DNA from: Hormiphora californensis
Taxonomy: Eukaryota > Ctenophora > Tentaculata > Cydippida > Pleurobrachiidae
Length of the DNA: 64,000 bases
Assembly (NCBI GenBank): GCA_020137815.1
Contig: CM035351.1
Span: 9,003,100 to 9,067,099, forward strand
Direction: 5' to 3'
Part shown: positions 38,211 through 49,392 of the stretch, piece after piece
Numbering within the stretch: position 1 is the stretch's first letter
How the letters are laid out: every line of letters begins with the position of its first letter
Notes under the pieces: model-generated
The model's input: the letters and a program-made list of their open reading frames with translations, nothing else
What the model was told of the DNA's origin: nothing
Database searches by the model: none
Program-made: the position numbers and the translations under genes

Positions 38211-39597
38211 ATGGTGTCTACATTAAGAAGTGGGAATGCGTTTTCGCCATACGAACTTCAAACACCACCAAGAGTGTCCCATGGACCCATCCCTATTCAA
38301 ACACCTAGCCACTTCACCTCGGCCAATCAATGTCTGTGTAATGGGAAATTGACAAACAGGACCATGCTGAAGTGTAGTACGTGTAAATCGTGTTTTCATG
38401 ATGAATGCGTGGGCTTGAAGTCATTAGGTGATCTTCTTACGCCATCAGACGATGGTTTGTTCTCTCTAGAGGGCTGGGTTTGCCCAGAATGTATCGTTAC
38501 GGCCAGGCTACTCCAACCTGGGAGTCCAATCTTTGACGCTATAGCCACTAAAGCAGCCAGGCTCATAGCAAACACTAGCGGTAAATCATCAGATCCACCC
38601 CAAGCTGATTGCACTTTCAACACATCCATGATCAATTCTGCACAATCTACTGATGACACCAGTCAGTCTTCATCTCCTTCTACATCAACCACCTCGATCA
38701 CTGACTCATATGCATCTCAAACGTCCAAAAACGTCCAAACTAATGCTCCTAACCATGCAGGTACGATCAACCCGAGAATCATCCCTTCAGCCAGAACACA
38801 GCTACCTCCGCAACCACGCCTCACTGTGCACTGTGATGACGTCCCTGAAACCAGAAAAAGCATTGACATGGCCCTAACAGATATCCCTATCGCAAATGTG
38901 AGAAACTTCTCATCTTCTATCAAACTCTGGTTCCCAAACTGAAAAGTCCCAAGAACTTGCCACACTCAAACTGAAAGAGGCGGGTGTTCTCCAAAATACT
39001 ACCAGAATATCTGATCTTGTCATGTCAAAGGTGACACTCCGTTTTGTTCCAGTTGACCTTCTGCCCACAGATGCATCGCCCGAAGATTCTCGAAAGTTCT
39101 GTCTCGACAAACTTAGGGCAAAAAATGATCTCCTGAAAAGTTGTTCTGACCTCTCAATTGTTTATTTTAAACGAATGGAGTCAGATCCTAATCTTGCGAC
39201 AGTGGCACTCAAACTCCCTGTTGAACTGAAAGACAAACTTCTCAGCGAAGGAAGGGTTTTCTTTCATATGTCATCTGTGAAAGTCTACCATCGTGTGCAC
39301 ATTAAAAGGTGCCCCCATTGTCAAGCTCTTGGGCACTATCCCGACCAATGCCCAAAACGATTGCATCCTGCTACCTGCATGTACTGCGCTGAAAAACATC
39401 CAACAAATGATTGCCCTGTAAAAGAAGACACGGAGAAGCATCAGTGTAAAAACTGTCTACATTCCAGTCGTTCCAACCCAGATATCCCAGTCCACCATGC
39501 TGGTTCGTCAAAATGCCCCACCTATAAAGAACAGTACGACAAGCTCTCAAAAAACTACCGTCTTCGCAGCTCCCTGCACTCAAATACGGAAATCTAA
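38211..39597 (+). pseudogene. LINE ORF1: PHD finger and CCHC zinc knuckles, frameshifted
   Basis: I start at the ATG at 38,211, which has a good context (CACCATGG). The N-terminal part has a C4HC3 PHD finger: CLC, CSTC, HDEC, CPEC. PHD-bearing ORF1 proteins are known in CR1 elements and are thought to act as nucleic acid and chromatin binders in the ribonucleoprotein. A long Ser/Thr-rich linker follows. The frame is lost between about 38,899 and 38,942, and resumes one frame over to 39,597 with knuckles CPHC-x4-H-x4-C and CMYC-x3-H-x4-C plus a third CKNC cluster. Confidence 0.85.
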
Positions 39598-39608
39598 ACT
39601 GCCGATCG

Positions 39609-42469
39609 ATGAATAACAAGCTCATTGACATCTTTGAAACGTTCCATGACCTTGGTCTTGATGTGCTTGCCTTAACAGAGACCTGGCTGGAAGATGGCGA
39701 CATGGTTACTCCTGGAGTAATGAAAGAGCTTGGGTTCAACCTCTATAGTTCTGCAAGAGGAAAACGAGGAGGAGGGGTTGCTATTCTTGCAAAGAAAAGC
39801 ATAAATATCCGTACTGTGAAACTAGATACAAAGCCACAAACCTTTGAATGCATACAGGCTACCGTTGAAGGAGGAAACCTCCAAAGGACAAGACTAGTGG
39901 TTGTATATCGGCCACCTTCTACCTCAAAAAAGGACTTCTTGATTGAGTTTGAGGAATACATTTCGACTCTGAATGGACTAAGTGGTCATCCCTTGATTCT
40001 TGGAGATTTCAACATCCACACTGAGGATGAAAACGATCCAACGTCTAAAGCCTTTAACGAGATACTTCTTGATGAAAGATGGATACAACACGTGGAAGAC
40101 CCTACGCACGTCGCTGGAGGGACACTTGACCTTGTCATCAGCAGAGACGATGAGGCGAGCCCCCCAATCAGTGCTATGGAGGTCGCGAGATCGGCAGTTT
40201 CTGATCATTATGCAGTAACCTTCCATCTCCATGTGGGTAGACCTGACACCGAGAAAAGAAAAGTGGTAACGAGCAGAAAAATGAAAAACGTAACCCTGGA
40301 GGCCCTTTCTTCTAAAATAGCAGATTCCTCGCTAGTCTGCCCGCTGAGACCTACTGAACTAGAAGACTGCTTATGGCTGTATTATGATACTCTGACGAAT
40401 ATCCTCGATGAATTAGCCCCAGTTGAGGAGATGACTGTTAAAGAATCAGAAAATCCACCCTGGTACACTAAAGAGTGTGTTGATGCCAAACGAACTCGCA
40501 GAAAATACGAGAGAGCGTTCAAAACTGCCCTTAAGAAAGCTAAGAAGAAATCGGACTACAGAGATGCGTGGATAGCCCTGAAAAACTTCACCGATGAAAC
40601 TTCTAGGTTTATTACGAAAACCAGAGTATCCTACTACCGTGAAAAACTGAAACTGGTTGCTGATGATCCAGCAGCAGGTAAGCGGTATCATAAACAAGCT
40701 TCTTGGTAAAGACAAGATCCCTCAGGAACTACCAAGTGGATGGTCGGATGAAGAAGCAGCGAACAAATTTAGTGCTTACTTTAAATCAAAGATCGAAAAC
40801 ATCTATGAGATGATTAAAGTCGAGAAAGCACTTAATGGATGTGTTCCTGACCTTTCCGAGGAAACCTACCTTTAAAGGAAATTCCTTCTCCTCTTTCAAG
40901 AAAGTGAGTGATGAGGATCTCACTGCCATTATTACGTCGATGAGCAAGAAGCACTGTGATCTTGATCCGATCCCTACTCGAACTCTGGTTGGACTATTAC
41001 CGCAACTATTACCTATTATATCTGACATTGTCAATGGAAGCCTTCAAGAGGGAAGATTCCCTGAAATGCTGAAACAATCCCTGGTTAGGCCATCTTTCAA
41101 GAAAAAGGACAGCCCCGAGGATATGAAGAATTACCGTCCTGTTTCTAATTTATCCTTCATCTCGAAGATCATCGAGAAATGTGCGGCGGCCCAATTAACT
41201 GAGCATCTGGAGGAGAATAATTTGTTTCCAGGAGTGCAATCAGCTTACAGAGCACATCACAGCACTGAGACCACTCTTGTGAAGGTGGTCAACGATCTCC
41301 TACTCATCACTGACGAGAAATCAAAGGCAATCTTAGTACTTTTAGACTTGAGCGCTGCTTTCGATACCATCAATCACAAGATACTACTGGGGAAGCTGAA
41401 AAGGAACTATGGTGTGACAGGGACTGCTCTCTCCTGGTTTGAGTCCTACCTGACGGACAGAAAGGCCTCGGTGAAAGTTGGAAACTCGACCTCATCGCCA
41501 GTGGCTATAACCATCGGAGTTCCTCAAGGATCCATCTTAGGGCCCCTGTTGTTCGTTCTCTATACCAAAGAACTTGAGAGTATCGCTAAGCACTATGGTT
41601 TACTAGTAGAGCTGTATGCTGACGATACGCAGCTCTATGTTTCATTTACCAACAACAAACTGGCTGACTTGGAAAAGACACTTCAGGAATGTCTCAACCA
41701 TATCAAGGTGTGGATGGCAGACAACTTTCTTCGACTAAATCCTTCGAAAACTGAATTCATCGTTCTTAGAAACAAACACGACAAAGAAGCGAATCCAGAA
41801 GCTATAAAAGCACTAGACGACCAAGATCCATCTGTTCCAGCCCCACTGGTGCGAAACCTTGGTGTTTTCCTTGATTCGGAGCTTTCACTAACTGGAAACG
41901 TTTCAAAAACGGTAAGAGCATGCAATCTGTGTCTCCTGAATCTTTGGAAGATAGGGAATACACTAACTATCGACCTCAAAGTGAAGCTAGTCAACACCCT
42001 TGTACATAGTAGGCTTGATTACTGCAATAGTCTACTTGCTGGAGCATCTGCTAAAGACCTCGGGAGGTTACAAAAGGTTCAAAACGCTGCCACAAGATTC
42101 ATCACAGGACGCCGATCTCTTCATAGCACATCAGACATTCGAAGACAGCTTCATTTTCTACCGGTTAAGGAAAGAATTAACTACAAGCTATGCTTATTGA
42201 CCTACAAGGCCCTAAACGGTCTAGCACCGACGTATCTTTCTGAACTGGTACAACGTCGGAAGCACAAGCTGAAGAATCTCCGGCGTGATATGGACATAAC
42301 ATATCTTGAAAGGAAATACACCCGTTATTGCTCGAGCAAAGGAGCCTTTAGTGTCGCTGCACCAGCAGTGTGGAACGACCTGCCGAAACTGCTACGTGAA
42401 AATACATCTGTCCTATCCTTTAAAGCCAACCTAAAGACTCACTTCTTCAAAAAAGCCTACAAATGTTGA
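39609..42469 (+). pseudogene. LINE ORF2: AP-endonuclease and reverse transcriptase, two frameshifts
   Basis: Starts at the ATG at 39,609. The endonuclease shows LTETWL, RGGGVAIL, ILGDFNIH, GGTLDLVISR and VSDHYAV. A shift near 40,677 moves to a second frame and another near 40,865 to a third; the RT then runs to 42,469 with LVLLDLSAAFDTINH, GVPQGSILGPLLF and LYADDTQLY. Compared with the LINE at the left edge, the RT is clearly the same clade but a different family (many substitutions throughout). The catalytic residues are intact, so the loss of function comes from indels alone. Confidence 0.9.
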
Positions 42470-42662
42470 AGGACCCATTTCCGGTATTAAACATGGACAT
42501 TGTGACAGAGTGATGTGTATGAGTATATGTAACGTGTGTAGCGTGAACTAAGTGAAGCTGGAATGGTCAGTATTTACTTTTTCCTCTCTTTCCTCTATCC
42601 TCTAAACTGACCCTTACTGCTAATGATTGGTTTGTTTATTTCGTAACATTTGATATCAAAAG

Positions 42663-42790
42663 GGAAAAAAAAAAAAAAAAAAAAAAAAAAGGACAACAAC
42701 AAAAAAGCGAGAAAAACGTGTGAATATAAAAACATCCCAAAAAAAAAGGAAAAAAAAAAGTTGTTCTAAAAAAGAAAAGAAAAAGAGAGC
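42663..42790. repeat. A-rich tract in the LINE 3' UTR
   Basis: Twenty-seven or so A residues from 42,664 followed by several shorter A-runs. It matches the position of the A-rich tract in the left-edge LINE and is not its terminus. Confidence 0.85.
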
Positions 42791-43308
42791 TTGCGAGAAA
42801 ATAGAATGATATGTGAGGACTTGTAAGTGTAAAGCAGTCGGCAAGTGGCTTCTACTACTCCAAATTGGTCAGCTGAATTACTGGAAATTGGAAATGCTAC
42901 ATGATACATCTTCTTTGAGTATTCTATGTGCAACTAAGCACACAGGTTTCAGTATAGGTATCCTAGTATCAGTATCCCCGATAGGGGCGGTCTTCAATTT
43001 GCTTCTTTTGGATCTTTTAGATCCTTGAATATCTTGTACACTACTGCATGTTTCTGCAGTGATAGGATCTCCTAAATTATTTTCTCAACCTTCCAAATAT
43101 ATTAACAAAACATCTTTCAGAACATAAGAAAAAAATCATAATCTTGTAGTAAAACTAGCCGCTTTTGGAGCGAGGGCTGTTGGGGATGAAAGAGGATGGA
43201 ATGATGAATTTTTCTTCTTCCAACGGCAGAACTTGTGCTGAACCGTAAAACGGACAGTTAAAGAGCGGACTATAAATGTTTATTTTGTATTGTATTGTAT
43301 TGTATCTT

Positions 43309-43693
43309 CTCCCAATCACTGGCGAAACGTTCCGGCTAAAGTCAGCGAACACTGCAAACGATGCTCGCCTTGATGTTGCTGCCAGGGACTTTTGGCTTCC
43401 TATGGACAAAATTTACACGGATGTTCGTATCTTTAATCCATTGGCACCCACCAACAGTGCCATCCCGCTCGACACAGCTCTGAAACGGCACGAGGACGAG
43501 AAAAAACGGTGCTATAAAGAACGGGTCCTTGAGGTCGAGCAGAGCTGTTTTTGCCCTCTTGTGTTTTCAATAACTGGTGCCCTGGGCAACGAGGCAGAAA
43601 AATTCTACAGGCGCCTAGCAAAGCTGCTTGCTGACAAAACCAAACAGGCTTATCCTGATACCATCCGTTATATCAGGCAGCGGTTGGCCTTCA
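43309..43693 (+). pseudogene. Retroelement RT C-terminal domain, piece 2 of 3
   Basis: Continues the domain from piece 1: ITGETFRLKSANTANDARLD, then YTDVRIFNPLAP, RVLEVEQSCFCPLVFSITGA and IRQRLAFTLL. It is open for its whole length and is cut at 43,693-43,701 by a second insertion. Confidence 0.8.
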
Positions 43694-43701
43694 CCCTGCT
43701 C

Positions 43702-44804
43702 GGGGGGGTTCCAACCTATTTCGTGTACGTTTGTACGGGAAAAAACACGGGTTTCCTCAAACAAAAAAATACAAAAAAATACAAAAAAATACAAAAAAAT
43801 AAAAACAGTTTTATATGGTAATTTACCATTATTGTTCGAACTTTTACTGTTTTAAAACATTCTTCCACGCTATTTCACGCAATTTAGCACAAAATATATA
43901 CATATTTTACATATGTAGCATGCCAAAATCGCGAGAGAAATTTCCCCGAATCGCAATTTCTTACCGAGAAAATTTTCTCGAATCGTATTTTCTAAGCGAG
44001 AAATTTCCCCGAATCGCAATTTCTTACCGAGAAAATTTTCTCGAATCGTATTTTCTAAGCGAGAAATTTCCCCGAATCGCAATTTCTTACCAAGAAAATT
44101 TTCCCGAATCGTATTTTCTAAGCGAGAAATTTCCCCGAATCGCAATTTCTTACCGAGAAAATTTTCTCGAATCGTATTTTCTAAGCGAGAAATTTCCCCG
44201 AATCGCAATTTCTTACCGAGAAAATTTTCCCGAATCGTATTTTCTAAGCGAGAAATTTCCCCGAATCGCAATTTCTTACCGAGAAAATTTTCTCGAATCG
44301 TATTTTCTAAGCGAGAAATTTCCTCGAATCGCAATTTCTTACCGAGAAAATTTTCTCGAATCGTATTTTCTAAGCGAGAAATTTCTCCAAATCGCAATTT
44401 CTTACCGAGAAAATTTTCTCGAATCGTATTTTCTAAGCGAGAAATTTCTCCAAATCGCAATTTCTTACCGAGAAAATTTTCTCGAATCGTATTTTCTAAG
44501 CGAGAAATTTTCCCGAATCGCAATTTCTTACCGAGAAAATTTTCTCGAATCGTATTTTCTAAGCGAGAAATTTCCCCGAATCGCAATTTCTTACCGTTTA
44601 TGTATAGCTGGGTTTATGTTCATGTATCTATGTATTATTTATACTTTTTTCACGCACCCACATCCTTCATTATTTTTTTGTATTTTTTTGTACTTTTTTG
44701 TATTGTTTGTATGAAAAAAAACAGGAATTTTGGATACTTTTATGTATGGTCCGTACGAAAAAATACAAAAAAATACAAAAAAATAGGTTGGAACCCCCCC
44801 CCCC
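43702..44804. mobile_element. Foldback element carrying a 63-bp satellite, CCCTGCTC flanks
   Basis: The ends are a G-run plus TTCCAACCTATTT and its complement. CTGCTC (up to CCCTGCTC, 8 bp) flanks both sides at 43,694-43,701 and 44,805-44,812, and excision restores the host frame. Next to each end are A/T-rich AAATACAAAA arrays. The core is the satellite array listed separately. No transposase. An 8-bp duplication would suit hAT-type mobilisation, but the homopolymer next to the site leaves 6-8 bp ambiguous. Confidence 0.8.
43920..44595. repeat. 63-bp satellite array, ~10.5 copies
   Basis: Each unit holds two related halves, one with CGAGAAATTTCCCCGAATCG and one with the palindrome GAGAAAATTTTCTC. 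The unit length is a multiple of three and free of stops in at least one frame of each strand, so long frames appear on both strands. Confidence 0.95.
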
Positions 44805-44950
44805 CCCTGCTCAGAACAACTGTGATCAGTTTAAGGGGCCATAGAGGCAATAAGTTTACCAAAACAATACAATACAAGATCAAGAGTGAAAAACAAGATA
44901 TTAACTTATTATATAATTCTTTTAATTCTACCCGATTTAATCAATTTTAA
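44805..44950 (+). pseudogene. Retroelement RT C-terminal domain, piece 3 of 3
   Basis: LLRTTVISLRGHRGNK continues directly from the end of piece 2 and matches LLRSTLVALRGTKRR in the 29 kb copy. The frame runs to 44,950, but the family resemblance ends near 44,860. Confidence 0.75.
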
Positions 44951-45047
44951 TCAATGCAGTAATTTATTAATCTTCTCCCCCATGGGAGACCGGTATTTTT
45001 ATATTGATATTGTTATCTAATCCCATTTTAACCCCCTTTTAGAAAAA

Positions 45048-45104
45048 AGTCTGATTTTCTCCCAGCCCTTGTTGACTCAACAAGGGCTGGGAGAAAACCA
45101 GACT
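45048..45104. repeat. 28-bp-arm hairpin
   Basis: Arms 45,048-45,075 and 45,077-45,104 pair with one mismatch and a single central base. It shares AAACAGTCTGGTTTTCTCC-like sequence with 37,801-37,822. Confidence 0.8.
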
Positions 45105-45439
45105 GTTTTTATAAATAAAAACAATGTTGAGTAACAACGTCGCAGTCCGGTTGAATGCTAAAGGCCTTCACCCGGATGCATATTCGCTTTGCAAAAAGTA
45201 TGGCAGTGTTAGAATTCTAATGCAAAAACGCATTGCGAAAAACAAGTTACATCGGGACGAAGTCTAGTATTCCTGACGTGATGGTTTGGGACGCAATCGC
45301 TTGAGCCGTCTTACACTTACAGATGTCTCATCAGCACAGCACATTGAGGCGAAAGGTCATTTGGTAGTGGCGGGTACCCTCTGACTGGAGGACGATCGTG
45401 AAATCCTGTCAAGTAATATTGTAGATGATAGTCATAGCA

Positions 45440-46054
45440 TGTGGAGAAAGAAAGAGCACTGTGATCAATTTGTCTCTAATCAACATCTTGCCATCAGTAC
45501 AGTTTGCGAGAGAAGAACCCTCCCCGGAAGAGCAGACTGGATCTACTGAGCTGAGTTTCCTCGATATTCTAGTCCGCACAGTTTTATTGCACACGACCAA
45601 CCTTTATGGACTCGAGTGGGAGCTCTTCCAAAAAGCTACTCACAGCGGGAGATACCTTCACTACCACTCACACTCCGTCCTGCGAGCAGACTATCAACTT
45701 CAAGCTCAACATTGTGAGAACGGAATCCAGACGTGTTCTCAACCGATGCTCGACTACAGAACTAGCATACCCCCACCTAATCTGGCAGATTCCGGATACC
45801 CTTGGGCAACCATCAGCAACATCATCGCTACTGAGCTCAACAAAGTCCCTACACCTCGACGTCCCAACCACACTAAGGAAGTAGATTTCCTTCTAAAAGT
45901 CCCCTTCACCAACGAGACTGCACTAAGAAGGATAAGGAATGTCGTAAAGAAATGCTCACTACCCATCAGAATCACCACAACCTCGGGCAGCAAAGAGTCC
46001 CTTGTTAAACGACTAGATCTCATAAAAACCCTTCCAGGGAATTTGCTTGTGTAA
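45440..46054 (+). pseudogene. Penelope-like element fragment (RT thumb region), frameshifted
   Basis: LPSVQFAREEPS...LSFLDILVRT and KATHSGRYLHYHSHS match the conserved part of Penelope-like RTs after the palm. The next segment (INFKLNIVRTESRRVLNRCS) lies in another frame from about 45,680 to 45,770, and GYPWATISN...KVPFTNETALRRIRNVVKKC returns to the first frame. The RT core is missing and a GIY-YIG endonuclease cannot be recognised downstream. Assigned from motif memory, not alignment. Confidence 0.6.
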
Positions 46055-46254
46055 TTCACCGTCACGAAGTCCCATGTGATTGGCCAGTGGCCAGTGGCCA
46101 CACGTGGTATACAGAGCTGAGCAACAACAAGAACGGTGCGACGTCCCATCCTCTGAAAGAGACTTGGAGAGGCATCAGTGAGAATGGGAACAGATGTTTC
46201 AGTTCTTGGAAAGCATTGCCGCTCTAACCACCCGGAACTAACAACGGGAATATC

Positions 46255-46480
46255 TGACACAAGGGACTGGGACTCCTTCTTCGACTTGGCCCGGAGCTTA
46301 CTAGGTGATATGAAACTATGCGACTTTTCGCGGGACTGATAGAAGCTTTCCTAATATAATAATAGAAGCTAACTTTTAGGTACTGCTGAGCCGTGAAACG
46401 GACATCTACAGTATTTATGCGACTGCAGAAATCTAGACAAAAACTGAAATTTAAAACGGGCGCTCTATACAGTATACTCA
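46255..46480. other. Possible LINE 3'-end fragment
   Basis: CTGAGCCGTGAAACGGACAT at about 46,387 resembles CTGAACCGTAAAACGGACAG at about 43,239, which lies close to the 3' end of the CR1-like LINE. A short orphan 3' fragment is plausible. Confidence 0.35.
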
Positions 46481-46769
46481 CTACTCAGTATACTCTACTT
46501 TATTTTGGCTGTCAGAGCATTAGCCTGACAGTATTTTGGTGACTTGTTCCAACTTGTAAATTTTCTTCATAAACGATTATATAGCGGAGGCCAGTCGCGT
46601 CCCCTCGCCTTGGACCTTAAATGAAATTTGTGTTTAAATATTTAGAATAATGTAACGCACATAGATGTTACCTGAGCCACGCATTTCGACATAAGATAAG
46701 AACTCTCGTGACCAACCATCAGCTTTCAGAAATCACACACGTACTTTGCTTTCGTACTTTACCAATATC

Positions 46770-48228
46770 ATGCCCCTCTACCAGCTAGTAACTGCAGCCA
46801 GGTCGGACCCAGACCGGGACTGGTTCAAGTCCAAATATATCGCCCTGCTGCAATGTACCCTGACAGTGGTGACTACAGTGGTGTGCTGGGCTGTAGCCCT
46901 GTACAATGGCCATGTGAAGGTGTGGCCCATCCCCATGATATCCCACTGTGGCGTGTACCCCCCTGAAAAGTACATCTTCTCCATTGGACTCGTCTGTGCG
47001 GCTGCTCTCATGTTCATGTTCATTTGGATTGTTGGTGAGTATTATAGTACTGGTTTGGAATTATTGGGAAGTATAATTGGGTACCAGAGATCTGACCTCA
47101 TATTATTTCAGAGACTGCTGGAAAGATATACAGCTCTCGAACAACTGCATGGGTGCTTGGGTTCCCCTGTTCCATTGGACTAATGGTGCTGGCGGTGTGC
47201 AACTGTGAGGAAGAGCCCACCCTTCATTATATTGGGGCTATTAGCTACTTTGTAGGGTTCGCTATTTGGTGTCTACTTTGCAGCTTCAAGGAGTTATCAG
47301 TAAGTGACTGCTGTTACATGTTTCAATGTTTGTATCACAATAACAAATGAATACTTGAATGCTTGCGTAGATCTCATTATAAACAGGGGGTTTTAAAACA
47401 CTGGCTATTTCCTGCTAGTTATCACTTAACTTATCTTGCAGCTTGAAGAAGAGGAGAAAGATGTGTGGGTGTTTGTTAGAAAGGCACTTGCTGTCTTCAT
47501 CTCCATCTTTACCTTTATAATGCTCGCACTGTTCCTTGTCTTCAAGCAGAAGGTATAGATCTTTCATTCTCTACCTTCTCTACCTCTTCCAGTCTGTCCC
47601 GTATCTCCATTATGTATACATACCTTCTACTTTCTCTCCCTTTCTCTCTCTCCCCCAGTGGCAAGAGGGCTGGATCCCCCTGTGTGAGTGGGGAGCTGTT
47701 ATCTGCTCTGAACTCTTCGTTGGCACATTCTTCTTTGATCTTGGTGACGAGTACTTTATAGAACAGGTCAAGGTACCAACTCACAAGTATAACTATGAAG
47801 ACGAAGAAGATGATCTCTATTGTGTGGAGTAAGTGGTGTGTTCGTTGATTTCAATGTTCTTAATTCGTTCTAAATGTAACGATTAAAGCACTGGCTTGGT
47901 TGCTGCTAGTCTAACAATACCCTAAATCCCACAGGTAAGTGATGTAAAGTCGACAGTGTGGATCGTGGCTCGACAGGTGCTCTCCCTCGCAGCCCTCTGG
48001 TTCACTATCGGCCTGGGAATCTTCATGGGTCTCGGATACGATGAACATCCCTCTGAAGTTGCAATATGCGAGTGGTCGGCAGTGCTGTGTGCTGAACTCT
48101 ACATATTAACCTTCTACTTTGATCTAGGCGACACATATTTCGTTGAAAATGTCCAGGAAGTCGATAACTGTAATCAACTGAATTTTGATGATGAATGTGA
48201 GGGAAAGTGTCACCTTCTCTCCGTTTAG
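46770..48228 (+). CDS. Frag1/DRAM/Sfk1-family membrane protein with alternative last exons
   Basis: Polytopic membrane protein of the DRAM/TMEM150 type; members act in autophagy, lysosomes and plasma-membrane lipid signalling. Exons: 46,770-47,034; 47,112-47,299; 47,442-47,552; 47,659-47,832 (stop TAA). Helices include YIALLQCTLTVVTTVVCWAVAL, FSIGLVCAAALMFMFIWIV, AWVLGFPCSIGLMVLAV, YIGAISYFVGFAIWCLLC and VFISIFTFIMLALFLVF. The family spacing with CEEEPTLHYIGA is recognisable. A further exon at 47,935-48,228 is homologous to exons 3 and 4 joined: CEWSAVLCAELYILTFYFDLGDTYF against CEWGAVICSELFVGTFFFDLGDEYF. It begins in the same phase, so exon 2 could splice to either, giving two C-termini. Acidic tails differ between the two. 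Confidence 0.75.
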
Positions 48229-48749
48229 AATGTACTGCAGGGAACATTTTGATTGTCTTTTAAGAAGTTGTGACTTGTGTGGCCGGTGTGTAATTTTTCT
48301 GATAATTAGTTCATGTTGCAAAAATAAATAATCCTGAGTTAATTAATTCGTAAAACCTATCAACTGGAAACACAAATGTCCTAATGGGTTTTCCCATCAT
48401 TGCCGGCAGTGGCGAGTACATCTGGCTATTACTGTTCTTTGAAAATCATAGTCTCATCTTGCGCTGAAACTATGCTAATAACCTCCCACAATCGTAGTAA
48501 AATGAGATATTCTACATATATTCGTCAAAGTATCTTTGTTTTGGCAATATTACTCCTGAATATGGTTACAGTTCGCTTCAGTAGACTGTTCAATACTTAG
48601 TGCAAGAACCAAGTTTAAAATGTCCCTAGACACGGCCTCCTTTTCAACTGGTGGTGGTTCCAAAACAACTTGAGATTTTCTCTTTACCTCTAGCAGGGTG
48701 TCTCCTGTTCTCCCGACTCTACAGGATTATCTGCCGCTCTGTAGACTAG
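48229..48749. other. Intergenic, between convergent genes
   Basis: No gene seen. AATAAATAAT at about 48,323 is a likely polyadenylation signal for the DRAM-like gene. Confidence 0.5.
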
Positions 48750-49392
48750 TCATTGTTTCTGTCGGAGCATCTCCAGCTTCATTATACTCTCCTTGATGGT
48801 CTCGTATTGGAAGCTGTAGATAGTTGGGCAGGAGAGGACTGGCAGAAAGGACATGAACAGGGATACCCACCTGGAGAGGGAGGGTGTGTTACTGTGTTAG
48901 TTTTGAGAGGGAGGGTGTGTTAGTTTTGTTGTCTGTTAGAATTAGATCGGACATGGAATAAGTGTTAGTTCTGGCACTAAGGAGCTGTTACCCACCGTAT
49001 AGTTGCGTTGGATTCTGGTGCTGTGGTTGATCCTGGCTTTACCATCTCCTGCAGCTGCAGAACAATCTGAGAGAAAGAGAGAGATGGAGATTGGAGAGAG
49101 AGAATAATCAAGCATTTCAACATAATGATGTTAGTATCTTTAAGAGCTGTATTTTCACTATCAGAATCCAGTACAATAGCTGAGTCTGACTCTTGACAAC
49201 ATGCTCTCAACAAGTCAGTTAAAACACACTGTCATACCAGGGGAGCGTATCCGAGGATGAAAGTGAGAACAAGAGCGTAAATCACAACTTCTGTCTGTTT
49301 GTCGGACCGTGCTGACAAGCTGTATTCTGTGTAGCTGGAACTTCCCCTACGTTGTATGTTGTTCTCAGCCGACTCAATGGGTGGTAGTTGAT
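48750..49392 (-). CDS. 3' exons of a receptor-like membrane protein (TM6-TM7), 5' part not found
   Basis: Three minus-strand exons in phase: 49,238-49,392; 48,996-49,066; 48,750-48,870 (stop at 48,750-48,752). They encode a basic loop, then VVIYALVLTFILGYAPLIVLQ (helix with Pro, like GPCR TM6), a loop with an NAT sequon, then WVSLFMSFLPVLSCPTIYSF, where CPTIY sits at the place of NPxxY in TM7, followed by a short helical tail. I read it as a divergent class A GPCR. TM1-TM5 should lie further right on the minus strand; I could not find them. Confidence 0.55.

Larger units (their letters stand above)
37968..43303 (+). mobile_element. Near full-length CR1-like LINE with ATCTT flanks
   Basis: It is bounded by ATCTT at 37,963-37,967 and 43,304-43,308, and removing it rejoins the host frame exactly. 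The 5' end has short ATCATCAACTAC repeats. ORF1 (PHD finger plus zinc knuckles) and ORF2 (endonuclease plus RT) follow. The 3' UTR holds a poly(A)-like tract (42,663-42,690), then the terminus TATAAATGTT at 43,271 and (TTGTA)n. It is about 5.3 kb, but three frameshifts make it non-autonomous. Confidence 0.9.

Noticed and set aside
42656-42844. Minus-strand FFFF-rich frame
   Set aside because: Translation of the A-rich tract in the LINE 3' UTR.
43920-44595. CRISPR-like regular repeats
   Set aside because: Units are contiguous with no unique spacers, and the genome is eukaryotic.
43815-44714. 299-codon (+) and 238-codon (-) frames with SEKFPRIAISYREN-like repeats
   Set aside because: They come from a stop-free 63-bp satellite inside a foldback element. 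No start context, no non-repetitive domain.
45754-46260. 168-codon minus-strand frame opposite the Penelope-like fragment
   Set aside because: It mirrors the recognised plus-strand motifs and has no resemblance of its own.
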